Shown here in pieces: positions 7,195 through 16,556 of a DNA stretch of 64,000 bases. This DNA is from Poriferisodalis sp965262965. GTDB taxonomy: Bacteria > Actinomycetota > Acidimicrobiia > Acidimicrobiales > Poriferisodalaceae. The stretch covers positions 1,302,001-1,366,000 of the forward strand of contig NZ_OZ253573.1 in assembly GCF_965262965.1 (NCBI RefSeq), written 5' to 3'. The translations under genes were made by a program, and so were the position numbers. Each line of letters opens with the position of its first letter. Position 1 is the stretch's first letter. Under the pieces are notes generated by a model. That model did no database searches. It was not told where the DNA came from and saw only the letters and a list, made by a program, of their open reading frames with translations.

Positions 7195-10100
7195 TCAGTC
7201 CTCACCGCTCTCGGTCACCGCGTTGGCGCTGCCGAAGATGGCCTGCATCATTCCGTAGTCCACGACATCGCCGACATCGGCCTCGTTGTGGCAGCGGTTC
7301 ACGAGTGCCTCGTTCTCGGCGAGACGGTCAAGCATGAGTTCTCGCAGGCGAGTCCGCTGTGCCAGGAAGAACTTGTCGAAGTCGTTGGCTCGTGCGGTGA
7401 CGAGCATGTCGTCTTCTTGCATGGCGTCGTTGTGGACCGCTTCGAGGAACAGGCGGTCGGTGTCGTCGAAGTCGGTGCCGAAGAGGTGGTTGAGGCGTTC
7501 GATGATCTGTGACAGCGGCTCGGTTTCTTCTTCGGCGGTGCCGGTGCCGACTGCGGTGGGGCTGGTGACGGTGGCGTCGTCGCTGTCGAGGCTGATTGCT
7601 CCGCTGGAGATTTTCTGGATGCGGTAGTACTCCAGTTCGACGTCGCCGCCGAGATCGATGGGGTCGCCGCCGTCGGGTGCGGCCAGCCGGGGCAGCAGCA
7701 TGCGGCCGTAGGAGTAGAGCCGTTCGAGTTCGCAGTCGGCATAGGGGATGATCTGGCTCAGGAACGTGTAGAGGCGCACGTAGGCGGTGAGCCGGTCCCG
7801 GAATTCTTCTTGGGCTTCTTCGTCGTCGAGGGCGGCGAAGCGGTCCCGTGCGGGCTGCAGGGCGGCTTCGAGGCGGGCGTGGTCGGTCGGCTGCTGCTTG
7901 TGTGCGGGCAGGTAGAACACTGACGCGAAGCCGTCCACCTCGGGCTGCTGGTACACGCCTGCTTGGCCGAGTTCGTGGGCGAGGGTGTCGAGTTGGTAGG
8001 GGTCGGACTGCTCGCGCAACTCGGCGACGCCGTAATAGGGGGCGAACGCCGCAGCGATGTCAGCGGGCGAGTTCACGAAGTCGAGCACGAACGGGGGCTG
8101 CTTGCCCGCGGCGATGCGGTTCAGCCGCGAGAGCGTCTGCACCGCATGCACCCCCGAGAGGGGCTTGTCCACGTACATGGCCTGCAGCAGCGGCTGATCG
8201 AACCCTGTCTGGTACTTCTCAGCCACGAGCAGTATCTGGTAGTCCGGCGAGTCGAACCGCCCGGCCAGCGCGGCCTCGCTGATCGGTTTGCCCGACACGA
8301 CGTCGATGTTCATCTTCGGCTCGGTGTACTCGAAGCCCGTGTCGGGGTCGGTGACGGTGCCGCTGAACGCCACCAGCGGCCGAACGTCGTCATAGCCGTG
8401 CTCGTCGATGTAGCGGGTGAGGTGGTTCATGTAGCGCACTGCGTGCAGCCGCGACCCCGCCACCACCATCGCTTTGGCCTTGCCGCCCATGGCGTGCATG
8501 ACCTGGTTTCTGAAGTGCTCGACGATGATCTCGGTCTTCTGGGACAGGTTGTGCTCGTGCAGGGTCACGAACTTCGACAGCTTCGTCGCGGTGCGACGCT
8601 TGGGGAAGTCGTCGTCCTCCTCCGCGGTGCTGACCAGACTGAAATAGGTGTCGTAGTCGGTGTAGTTGCCCAGCACATCGAGAATGAATCCCTCTTCGAT
8701 GGCCTGGCGCATGCTGTAGGTGTGGAACGGCACCGGCTTGCCGTCCGCTTCCGGACGCCCGAACAGTTCGATCGTCTTGCCCTTCGGCGTGGCGGTAAAC
8801 GCGAAGAAGCTCAGGTTCTCCTGCGGTCCGCGTGACTCCACCACCGCGTTGAGGCCGTCCTGCCAGTCCTGCGGGTCGTCGCCGCCCGCGAGCGCTCCCG
8901 CGCCCAGCAGCGCTTTCATCTGGTGGGCAGTGTCGCCGGTCTGGCTCGAATGCGCCTCGTCCACGATGATCGCGTAACGCCGCGACGCCAGCCCCTGCGC
9001 CCACTCCGCCACCTGAGCGCTCTCAGCCTCGCTCGCCGCGGCAGAGTCCGCGCCGGCGATGCGCATCAGGCCGCCCATCACGAACGGGAACTTCTGCAAA
9101 GTCGTGATGACGATCTTGGTGTCGTCGGTGAGCGCTTTGGCAAGCTGCTGGGAGTTCTCGTCGATGGCTTGCACGACCCCTTCGGTGTGCTCGATCTGGC
9201 GGATCGCGTCCTGCAATTGCGCGTCGAGCACACGCCGGTCGGTGATCACCACTACGCAGTCGAACACCTTGTCATCAGCGGCGGTGTGCAGGCTCGACAG
9301 GCGATGTGACAGCCACGAGATGCTGTTCGTCTTGCCGCTGCCCGCCGAATGCTGCACCAGATAGTTGCTGCCCGCCCCTTCGGCGCGGGCGGTCTCGACC
9401 ATCAGGCTCACCGAGTCGAGTTGGTGATAGCGGGGAAAGATCAGCGTCTCGCGCTTGACCGTGCGGGCGCCCTTGGCGTCGACGACCTTCTCCTCGCGGC
9501 GCTCAGTGAACATGAACGAGCCAACAATCTCCAAGAACCGGTCCCGCTCCAGCACTTCGCCCCAGAAATAGCCCGTCCGATGCCCCGACGGATGAGCCGG
9601 GTTGCCCGCACCGCAACGCACCTCGCCCGGGTGGCTGCCCCGATTGAACGGCAAGAACCGCGTATCGCCCTTCGCCAGACGCGTCGTCATGTGCACCTCA
9701 TCAGGGTCCGCAGCGAAATGCACCAACGCCCGCTTGCCGAACCTGAACAACGGCGCACCCGGCTCACGATCAGACTTGTACTGGCTGACCGCGTGCCGCC
9801 AGTTCTGACCCGTCATCGGGTTCTTCAACTCGCACGTCGCCACCGGCACACCGTTCAACGCGAACAGCAGATCAACCGTGTCGTTCTTGCCCGGATGACA
9901 ACGCGCCTGACGGGTCACCGTCAACTCGTTCGCACCGAACAAAGCCACCGCATCAGGATTCAGGCCGTGCGCGGGCTTGAAATACGCGAGCCGGAACGTC
10001 TTGCCCACGAACTTGAACCCGTGACGCAACACCTCCAAAGTGCCCTTCAAGTCCAGTTCCTTACACAGCCGCTCCAGCAGACGCGGCTCAAGCTCAGCTC

Positions 10101-10287
10101 CCTGAGACGCCTCAGCCTGCTCCCACAACTCCGGCTGGGTCGAACGCACGAACGAGATCACACGCGCTGGGAACAACGCCCGATCCACATCCCACTCCGA
10201 CGCATCAACCGAGGTCCAGCCGGCCTGCCCCAGCATCGACTCCACCGACGACTCGAACGCATGCTCCGTCGTCTGAACAGACATCAT
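7195..10287 (-). CDS. hsdR: Type I restriction enzyme subunit R (HsdR)
   Basis: The 1030-residue motor and nuclease subunit cuts DNA after ATP-driven translocation. An N-terminal PD-(D/E)xK-type nuclease has NDTVDLLF (about 135-142) and ATCELKNP (about 150-157). The superfamily-2 helicase follows with AGSGKT (about 315-320), VDEAHSSQ (about 442-449), FTATPKGKT, and a C-terminal helicase lobe (YQTGFDQP, SRLNR). ATG 10287 overlaps the hsdS stop by four bases, indicating coupling. It is the third gene of hsdM-hsdS-hsdR. The stop lies only 6 bases before the DUF1883-TIR start. No frameshift or missing motif was seen, so restriction is probably functional. Confidence 0.95.
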   Translation of the reverse strand: MMSVQTTEHAFESSVESMLGQAGWTSVDASEWDVDRALFPARVISFVRSTQPELWEQAEASQGAELEPRLLERLCKELDLKGTLEVLRHGFKFVGKTFRLAYFKPAHGLNPDAVALFGANELTVTRQARCHPGKNDTVDLLFALNGVPVATCELKNPMTGQNWRHAVSQYKSDREPGAPLFRFGKRALVHFAADPDEVHMTTRLAKGDTRFLPFNRGSHPGEVRCGAGNPAHPSGHRTGYFWGEVLERDRFLEIVGSFMFTERREEKVVDAKGARTVKRETLIFPRYHQLDSVSLMVETARAEGAGSNYLVQHSAGSGKTNSISWLSHRLSSLHTAADDKVFDCVVVITDRRVLDAQLQDAIRQIEHTEGVVQAIDENSQQLAKALTDDTKIVITTLQKFPFVMGGLMRIAGADSAAASEAESAQVAEWAQGLASRRYAIIVDEAHSSQTGDTAHQMKALLGAGALAGGDDPQDWQDGLNAVVESRGPQENLSFFAFTATPKGKTIELFGRPEADGKPVPFHTYSMRQAIEEGFILDVLGNYTDYDTYFSLVSTAEEDDDFPKRRTATKLSKFVTLHEHNLSQKTEIIVEHFRNQVMHAMGGKAKAMVVAGSRLHAVRYMNHLTRYIDEHGYDDVRPLVAFSGTVTDPDTGFEYTEPKMNIDVVSGKPISEAALAGRFDSPDYQILLVAEKYQTGFDQPLLQAMYVDKPLSGVHAVQTLSRLNRIAAGKQPPFVLDFVNSPADIAAAFAPYYGVAELREQSDPYQLDTLAHELGQAGVYQQPEVDGFASVFYLPAHKQQPTDHARLEAALQPARDRFAALDDEEAQEEFRDRLTAYVRLYTFLSQIIPYADCELERLYSYGRMLLPRLAAPDGGDPIDLGGDVELEYYRIQKISSGAISLDSDDATVTSPTAVGTGTAEEETEPLSQIIERLNHLFGTDFDDTDRLFLEAVHNDAMQEDDMLVTARANDFDKFFLAQRTRLRELMLDRLAENEALVNRCHNEADVGDVVDYGMMQAIFGSANAVTESGED

Positions 10288-11606
10288 CCGCCACCCCCAG
10301 AACCAGCCAGCGCCGCCTCTCGCACATCGATCTTGCCCGTCACCGCCGCTGACACCAGCGCCGAGCGGTACTCCGACAGGCGCTCGATCGACAACTCGGC
10401 CTTCGCTCTCAGAGCGTCGATGCGCTCGGACATTTTTTTGAGGTAGCCAGCGATGGCCTCCTGTTCTTCTCGTCCGGGAATCGCTACTTGGATTCCGTGA
10501 ATGTCATTGCGGTCGACGCCGGGGACTGCCGACTTTGCTGCATTGGCGATGAACAATGGCTTGATGCTCCTCAGCATGAAGATCAGAAACATCACGTCGT
10601 TGCCACGGAGATCGATGCTGTAGAGGCTCGTGTTCAATGGCCAGAAAGGGCCGTCGATGACATAGAAATCTCCAATCGAGCCATATCGCCCTGTCACAAT
10701 CGCAGGACCGGTAGCGGCTGCCTCGGCGTGGTGGCCGGAAACTCCGGCCGAAGAAACAACTGGCACAGTTCCTGGCTCGCGTACATCATTGGGGAGATCA
10801 TGACCACGCTGGAATATGACGGCGCGGACCAAGGATTTGATCTCCCAATGCTCCGGCACTCCTCCGAGCCACTCCACCCCCGAGTCCTTCAGCGCCGGCG
10901 CCGGGTCCAGCCCAGCGGCCTCCGCAGCCTCGGGCGGCAGCCCCTTCGTCACCACCTTCGTGACCAACGCCGTCCGGTACTCGTCAAGCCGCTCAATCAG
11001 CAACTCCTGCTTCGTGATCAGCTTGTCGATGCGGGCGGTCTCGGAGTCGAGGAAAGCTGAGATTGAACGTTGCTCATCCATGGGAGGCAGAGGGACAACC
11101 GTGCGTCCGACACCCCCTCGGGTAACCCCGAATCGGGTTACCCCTGTGGCTGCCGTCTGGAGTTGGACATTCACGCTCTGCGACTGCAGCGCGCGAAACA
11201 GAAACGCCGGTTCGAGGTGACTACCCGGACGGATAATGCCGAGGTGATAACCGCACACGAAGTCGTTGGCAGTCTCCTCGACAACCGCAGGGACGGCGAT
11301 GTCAGACCAGTCTTCCGAATCCTTCGTTATCAGCACATCGCCGATTTCCAGACCAAACTGGTCGATCTCTTGGGCGGAGGCCGTCGCGTGCATGAAATTG
11401 TCGTCACCGGCGAGGATTCGCTCTCGGTAGTACACGTCGGTGTAATTGCAGAGACGAACCGCTGCCTCGTCAGGAGCGGATTTCTTGTCCACACTGCTTG
11501 TGCGGTAGGCAGCCAGTGTCCTAAGACGCCGCGTCTCCCAGTGAGACGGGATCGCGCCGATCGACTCCATTTCCGACTCGGTGTAATCGGGATATGGCGG
11601 CCTCAC
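10284..11606 (-). CDS. hsdS: Type I restriction-modification specificity subunit (HsdS)
   Basis: The 440-residue subunit sets DNA target specificity. Two target-recognition domains can be seen, each opened by an IPSHWE / VPEHWE motif (about 20 and 245) and each followed by a helical spacer: SISAFLDSETARIDKLITKQ then LIERLDEYRTALVTKVVT in the first half, and AGYLKKMSERIDALRAKAE then SIERLSEYRSALVSAAVTGK in the second. The first spacer ends in the linker KGLPPEAAEAAGLDPA. GTG 11606 overlaps the hsdM stop (GTGA) and the 3' end overlaps hsdR (ATGA), so the three subunits are translationally coupled. The recognised sequence cannot be deduced by eye. Confidence 0.93.
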   Translation of the reverse strand: MRPPYPDYTESEMESIGAIPSHWETRRLRTLAAYRTSSVDKKSAPDEAAVRLCNYTDVYYRERILAGDDNFMHATASAQEIDQFGLEIGDVLITKDSEDWSDIAVPAVVEETANDFVCGYHLGIIRPGSHLEPAFLFRALQSQSVNVQLQTAATGVTRFGVTRGGVGRTVVPLPPMDEQRSISAFLDSETARIDKLITKQELLIERLDEYRTALVTKVVTKGLPPEAAEAAGLDPAPALKDSGVEWLGGVPEHWEIKSLVRAVIFQRGHDLPNDVREPGTVPVVSSAGVSGHHAEAAATGPAIVTGRYGSIGDFYVIDGPFWPLNTSLYSIDLRGNDVMFLIFMLRSIKPLFIANAAKSAVPGVDRNDIHGIQVAIPGREEQEAIAGYLKKMSERIDALRAKAELSIERLSEYRSALVSAAVTGKIDVREAALAGSGGGG

Positions 11607-13711
11607 GCCGTCACCTCCGCGAGCAGTTGCCCGATCTCGGCTTCGAGCGTCTTGAGGTCGGCTTCGATGACTTCGAGTGGGCGGGGCGGTTCGTAGACGT
11701 AGAAGTGCCTGTTGAGGGGGACTTCGTAGCCGGTCTTGGTCTTGTCGTGGTCGACCCAGGCGTCGGGGACGTGCGGGTGGACTTCGCGTTCCATGTAGGC
11801 GTCGATGTCCTCGCCGAGCGGCACGTTCTCGGTGTCGCGCAGCCCGGTGTCGGGTTCGTGGTTGCCGTTGCGGTCCTCGCAGATGTCGGCTAGGGGGTCG
11901 CGTTCGCCGAGCGCTGCGAGGACTGCCGTGATTTCGGGCTTGGACAGCTTGACGCTGTGTGCTTCGGCGGCTGCTCGCAGCCGTGCGGTGAACTCGTCGC
12001 GGTTTCCGATGATCTCGCCGCCAGTGGTGTCGGACAGGGTTTCGAGCGTGTCGCGAATGGCCCGCTGGCGGGCGTTGCCCTCGGCCACCTCGGCGTCGTG
12101 GGCTGGCCCAGCGCCCTTCTTGCTCTTGGCCAGATTCACGAATGTCGTCTGGTCCTCAATGCGGGCGATGCGTTCTGCTGTCGCGGCGAAGTTGAGCCGC
12201 AGCGGGCGTTCGACGGTGATCTTGCGGTAGCCGAAGTCGTCGTTGTCGAAAATCTTGCTGACAACGCGGGGTCGGGTGCGCGGCTCATGTGTGATGGGGT
12301 CTTCGTCGGTGAGGTTGCGTGTCTCGCCGTCGGTGAAGCTGCCGTGGATGCGGGTCAGGTCGTCGATCTGGTCTGCTGAGAGTTCGTTGCGTTTATTGCC
12401 GAGGCTGCGGCGCATCTTGACGTAGAACTCGCGGGCGTCGATGAGTTGGACCTTGCCGCGGCGGTCGCCCTCCTTGCGGTTCGTCAGTACCCAGATGTAG
12501 GTGGAGATGCCGGTGTTGTAGAAGAGCTGGTCGGGCAGGGCGATGATCGTCTCCAGCCAGTCGTTCTCGACGATCCACTGGCGGATATTGCTCTCGCCGC
12601 CGCCTGCGTCGCCGGTGAACAGCGGCGACCCGTTGAACACGATCGCGATACGGCTGCCGCCGGTGCCGTCAGCGGCGACGGGCGCCATTTTGGACAGCAT
12701 GTGCTGGAGGAACAGCAGCGAGCCGTCGTTGATGCGCGGCAGCCCCGCGCCGAAACGGCCCTGGTAGCCGAGCGTGTCGCGTTCGTTCTTGATGGTCTGC
12801 TGCTGCTGTTTCCACTCGACCCCGAACGGCGGGTTGGCCAGCATGTAGTCGAACGTCCACCGGGTGTCGTCTGACTTGTGCTTGTAGCCGTCTGCGGTGA
12901 ACGAGTCGCCCAGCCTGATGTTGTCGGCGTTCTCGCCCTTGATGAGCATGTCCGAGCGGCAGACCGCCCATGACTCGTTGTTGATGTCCTGGCCGAACAG
13001 ATGCGGCCTGGCATCGGCGTTGTGGCTGCGCAGGAAGTCCTCGGCGACGCTGAGCATGCCGCCTGTGCCGCACGCGGGGTCATAGATGGTCTTGACGATG
13101 TGGGCTTTGCCGAGGTCAGGCTCGGGGGACAGCAGCAGGCTGACCATGAGCCGGATGACCTCGCGGGGCGTGAAATGCTCCCCGGCTTCCTCATTCGACT
13201 GCTCGGCACCGATGCGGATCAATTCCTCGAACACATAGCCCATCTGCATGTTGTCCACGCGCTGGGGCGACAGGTCGAGGTTCGCGAAGCGCTGGATCAC
13301 CTGGAACAGGCGCTGGCGCTCGGCGAGGCGGTCGACCTGGGCGCCGAAGTCGAAGCTGGCCATGATGTCGCGCACGTTCGGCGAGTACGCGGCGATGTAC
13401 GCATTGAGGTTCACCGCGATCTGGTCGGGGTCGTCGAGCAGACGGGCGAAGTCGAACGGGGACGTGTTGTAGAACGGCCGCTGCGCCGCGGCAGCGACAA
13501 GCTGATGGCGCACGTTCTCGGACTGCTTGGCGTGGACCCGCTCAGCCACCAGCACGTCGTCCTTGGTGTCAGCGAGCACGCAGTCGAAACGGCGCAGCAC
13601 CGTGAGGGGCAAGATCACCTTGCGGTACTCGTTGCGCTTGTAGGGGCCGCGCAGCAGATTGCAGATGTCCCAGATGAAGTTCGCAAGCTCGCCGTGGGTC
13701 TGTGCGTTCAC
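11603..13711 (-). CDS. hsdM: Type I DNA methyltransferase subunit (HsdM)
   Basis: The 702-residue N6-adenine methyltransferase subunit has an HsdM N-terminal helical domain (about 5-140), the AdoMet-binding motif DPACGTGGM (about 211-219) and the catalytic NPPF (about 293-296). A C-terminal extension (about 500-700) ends PLEVIEADLKTLEAEIGQLL and may contact the specificity subunit. GTG 13711 is preceded by GGAGGA five bases upstream, a good ribosome site. It is the first gene of the operon; 338 bases separate it from the divergent ATPase gene, which should contain the operon promoter. Confidence 0.95.
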   Translation of the reverse strand: MNAQTHGELANFIWDICNLLRGPYKRNEYRKVILPLTVLRRFDCVLADTKDDVLVAERVHAKQSENVRHQLVAAAAQRPFYNTSPFDFARLLDDPDQIAVNLNAYIAAYSPNVRDIMASFDFGAQVDRLAERQRLFQVIQRFANLDLSPQRVDNMQMGYVFEELIRIGAEQSNEEAGEHFTPREVIRLMVSLLLSPEPDLGKAHIVKTIYDPACGTGGMLSVAEDFLRSHNADARPHLFGQDINNESWAVCRSDMLIKGENADNIRLGDSFTADGYKHKSDDTRWTFDYMLANPPFGVEWKQQQQTIKNERDTLGYQGRFGAGLPRINDGSLLFLQHMLSKMAPVAADGTGGSRIAIVFNGSPLFTGDAGGGESNIRQWIVENDWLETIIALPDQLFYNTGISTYIWVLTNRKEGDRRGKVQLIDAREFYVKMRRSLGNKRNELSADQIDDLTRIHGSFTDGETRNLTDEDPITHEPRTRPRVVSKIFDNDDFGYRKITVERPLRLNFAATAERIARIEDQTTFVNLAKSKKGAGPAHDAEVAEGNARQRAIRDTLETLSDTTGGEIIGNRDEFTARLRAAAEAHSVKLSKPEITAVLAALGERDPLADICEDRNGNHEPDTGLRDTENVPLGEDIDAYMEREVHPHVPDAWVDHDKTKTGYEVPLNRHFYVYEPPRPLEVIEADLKTLEAEIGQLLAEVTA

Positions 13712-14049
13712 TCAATCCTCCGACCGCGCCGCTGCAGGACCTGGGCAGTGATGGTCCGTCGGCGACTGTAGTGAGAGGAACTTCGCGAGGTCGCCAACGG
13801 GCCGGCAGCGCCCAATTGGCCGCATGGGTCGAAACCACTCGCCACGGCCTATGTGTGGGGGACCAATCCCTCGACTTGTACCGACGCCGTCCGCTCTTTC
13901 TCGCCATGCCCATTGGGCGTTCAGTCCAGTGACTCGCCCTTCTTGTGGCCCGACACTCGAAGTGGATTCGGGCAGGGTGTCACGGCCTTCAGGTTCTGGT
14001 CCGCGTCAGCTTCAGTCCGCCCGTCTGGGGCATCAATACGCTTGCAACT
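13712..14049. promoter_or_regulatory. Divergent intergenic region, hsdM / ATPase
   Basis: This 338-base stretch separates the starts of hsdM (minus) and the AAA-type ATPase (plus) and must hold promoters for one or both. The only element I can place is the hsdM ribosome site GGAGGA near 13717-13722. Short open frames cross it in several phases but none looks like a protein. I found no obvious operator palindrome. Confidence 0.4.
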
Positions 14050-15357
14050 ATGGCTGCCACGCTGGAACAACTCAGATTGCCAGCGTTCAAGAGCCTGCGG
14101 AACGCCTACGTCCGGCTCGGGCCACTGACGCTGCTCGTCGGGCGCAATGGCAGCGGTAGATCGAATGTCATCGACGCTGCAGCGGTGCTGTCGGCCCTTG
14201 TAAGCGGCATGACCGTCCGAGATGCGCTCGATGGCGGCCGAGACGGGCCACTGGTTCGAGGCGGATCCGAAGGATGCGCGCCAGTCGGCGATGACGTCTT
14301 CAAGATCGGTTGCGCCGCCCGTATCGAAAAGAGGACCTACTTCTTGGATGTAGAAGTGTCTGTTCGTCCGAGCGTGCAAATTGTGCGGGAGCGGCTCTGG
14401 ACACGACGCGTCGGCGGCTCGCGCCATGGCGAGGCTCAAGACTTGCTCAAGACAGATGCGCCCCGGAAGGACTCGGGCGACATTGATGCCCGCTGGGACA
14501 ATCGCAAGCAGGGTCCAAACCCGGCAGTGACGTTTCGGGCGACGCAGCTGCTGACATCGCAGGTGGCGACTCGAGTGCCGGCGACATCGAAGGCGGGTCG
14601 GCACATTCACAGTGTTGCTGAACACATGCTCGCGGCCCTGCGCGGGATCTTCATTCTCGACCCCATTCCGCAGCAGATGCGCGAGTACGTACCCGAGAAG
14701 GACACCCGCCTTCGCAGGAACGCCGAGAACCTCTCTGCAGCGCTCGCGAGCCTGATGCGCGATGAAGAATCACGTCGGGCCTTGTTCGAGATGACGCGGT
14801 CCCTGTCGGAAGCCCAAGTTGCCGATCTGGGCGTCGTCAGCAGCGACCTCGGCGATGTGATGACGACGATGCACGAACGGCTCGGCGATGCGTTGCGTCC
14901 AATCCCGGCGCGCCTCATGAGCGACGGCACCCTGCGTTTTCTTGCCATTGCAGCGGCGCTGCTCGAGGCTCGGCCTGCTGACGATGAGTCGGCAGGTTCG
15001 ACACCGGTTTCTCGACTGCTTGTTGTCGAAGAACTCGAGAACGGCCTGCACCCGTCGCAAGTCGAGTTGCTGCTTGGCCGCCTCAAGATGGCTGCTGCCG
15101 CGGGTGCACGGACCTTGGCGACGACCCACAGCCCTGCCATTCTCGATGCGTTGGAGGGCGAAGATCACGAAGGCGTCATCGTCTGCAGCCGCGATTCGGA
15201 TGGATGGACGCAGTCCACGCGTCTCACCGACTTTCCTGACTACTTCGAGGTGATCGGCGGCGGGCCGCTGGGAACCTCAGCAATTCGTGACCGACTGCGA
15301 CCGCGTGAGCACGTGCCAGCTACGCAGCGTTCGCTGGTCGATGTACTTGGGCTCTGA
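14050..15357 (+). CDS. AAA/OLD-like ATPase (AAA_21 type)
   Basis: The 435-residue SMC/RecF-like ATPase has LPAFKSLRNAYVRLGPLTLLVG leading to the P-loop GRNGSGRS at 31-38, a signature-like LMSDGTLRFLAIAAALLE, Walker B LLVVEELENGLHP (about 323-335) and the H-loop THSP (about 359-362). The P-loop lysine is replaced by arginine (Arg37). ATG 14050 opens the domain; longer starts add unlikely sequence. ATPases of this group form the sensor subunit of several defence systems (Septu, PARIS, Gabija-like), usually beside an effector gene. No nuclease domain is fused here and no partner is adjacent unless the Panacea/MazF pair acts with it, so assignment to a system is not possible. Confidence 0.78.
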   Translation: MAATLEQLRLPAFKSLRNAYVRLGPLTLLVGRNGSGRSNVIDAAAVLSALVSGMTVRDALDGGRDGPLVRGGSEGCAPVGDDVFKIGCAARIEKRTYFLDVEVSVRPSVQIVRERLWTRRVGGSRHGEAQDLLKTDAPRKDSGDIDARWDNRKQGPNPAVTFRATQLLTSQVATRVPATSKAGRHIHSVAEHMLAALRGIFILDPIPQQMREYVPEKDTRLRRNAENLSAALASLMRDEESRRALFEMTRSLSEAQVADLGVVSSDLGDVMTTMHERLGDALRPIPARLMSDGTLRFLAIAAALLEARPADDESAGSTPVSRLLVVEELENGLHPSQVELLLGRLKMAAAAGARTLATTHSPAILDALEGEDHEGVIVCSRDSDGWTQSTRLTDFPDYFEVIGGGPLGTSAIRDRLRPREHVPATQRSLVDVLGL

Positions 15358-15666
15358 TCGGGGCCCATACGTGAGAGCCGAAGTTTGGAGCCTGGACCAG
15401 GAACTGACGGCCTACAGCTGATATCGGGCACGCGCTGTGGCGTGCATCTCGGGTGGGACGTCAGCGATTTCGTACCTGCTGGTCAGCGGACCTGACCAAG
15501 GGGCTCCGGCCGAGAGCCCTTAAAAGGCGTAATCCCGGCCGTTTGCCGAAGCAGTGACGGTTCCGGGGCCTTCGAAGAAGATTCTAGGACCTGGGAAGAG
15601 AGTGTCGAGCATCAACTTCCAAGCGGTTGCCGCCCACCCTTGAATGGTGAGAACGATGCTCGGCCT
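15358..15666. other. Intergenic stretch after the ATPase gene
   Basis: About 310 bases without a convincing gene separate the ATPase stop from a coxL 3'-end relic. A GC-rich region around 15507-15542 (CTCCGGCCGAGAG, then TCCCGGCCGTTTGCCG) could fold, but there is no U-tract. I see no operator or repeat that I can support. Confidence 0.4.
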
Positions 15667-15743
15667 CTATGCCTCGGCGATGGCGTCGCGCAGCCGTGGC
15701 GGGGTGATCGGCGTGATCAGGTGCCGTACGCCGAGGTGTGACA
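15667..15743 (-). pseudogene. Relic of the 3' end of a coxL-type gene
   Basis: Read on the minus strand, this segment encodes LSHLGVRHLITPITPPRLRD then AIAEA and TAG, the conserved C-terminus of CoxL/xanthine-dehydrogenase large subunits. Nothing else of that gene is present upstream. The matching end of the larger coxL remnant at 16958-17034 reads HPGVRHLTTPITPQQLCEAI. The two DNA segments align without gaps over 77 bases with 61 identities by my count, in the same orientation, on either side of the toxin-antitoxin pair. Confidence 0.7.
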
Positions 15744-15766
15744 GCCGCAACGTATGTTCCTGCGTG

Positions 15767-16555
15767 ATGAATGAACTGAGCGCGACCACGAGCCTGCGAG
15801 ACACAGCGGCAAGCTCTCTGGGCTGTGCTGAGAACGAAGATGCTGGAGCGGTGCCTGCTCGCTCGGCTGGTGGCACCGCTGCCTACACTGGCGATGTGGT
15901 GCTGCTGGCGACCGACGAGGATCGTGCGGGCATCTCGATGCAGGCGCTGGTGCGGCTCGCGGGCGACCACGGAGTGCACATGACGCGCAGCAAAGTCGTC
16001 AAGCTGCTGTATCTGGCAGACCTCCGGTCTGTCGCATCAGACGGGAAGGCCCTTTCAGGGATTTTGTGGCGCTGGTGGCATTACGGTCCCTACTGCCAAT
16101 CGCTGCGCAAGGTCGAGGACCGGCTCGTAGCTGACGGTGTGATCGAGCGCAATACCAGCCGTCTTTCAACAGACATTGAAGAAGCAGTGCTGAGCGCCTC
16201 TCGCACTTCTGCGGACGTTTCTGCGCAGGCAGGTGATTTCCTGGCGCATCTCGAAGCCGTGCTCGAAGACTACGGTCGCCATACCGCTCGCTCACTAACG
16301 GACATGGCATACGACACTGTTCCGATGCTCGAAGCTCGGCGTGTCGGGGAGAGAGGCGTTCTGTTGGACATGCATGAGGCACGAACTGATATCGCTGACG
16401 TTGATGCCGTCATGTCCGCAATAGCTGATCGGCCCGACCTCGTTGTCATGCCTCAGATCGATGTCAGTGCTTTGGGTACCCCAGACGCAGCAGAGATAGT
16501 CGGGGTTTTTCGCGGCAACAGAGTTCGGGCCAATCGCAGGTTGCTGGCTGATTGA
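15767..16555 (+). CDS. Panacea/SocA-like antitoxin domain protein
   Basis: The 262-residue product from ATG 15767 contains a Panacea (SocA-like, DUF4065) domain: MTRSKVVKLLYLADLRSVAS, LSGILWRWWHYGPYCQSLRK, then VEDRLVADGVIE. Panacea domains are known antitoxin modules that pair with many unrelated toxins. The first about 45 residues look non-conserved; GTG 15896 or ATG 15938 are alternative starts nearer the domain. A MazF/PemK-like gene follows after one base, the usual antitoxin-toxin order. The domain lies in the first two-thirds; a C-terminal tail (VVMPQIDVSALGTPDAAE) could contact the toxin, which is inference. Confidence 0.8.
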   Translation: MNELSATTSLRDTAASSLGCAENEDAGAVPARSAGGTAAYTGDVVLLATDEDRAGISMQALVRLAGDHGVHMTRSKVVKLLYLADLRSVASDGKALSGILWRWWHYGPYCQSLRKVEDRLVADGVIERNTSRLSTDIEEAVLSASRTSADVSAQAGDFLAHLEAVLEDYGRHTARSLTDMAYDTVPMLEARRVGERGVLLDMHEARTDIADVDAVMSAIADRPDLVVMPQIDVSALGTPDAAEIVGVFRGNRVRANRRLLAD

Positions 16556-16556
16556 G

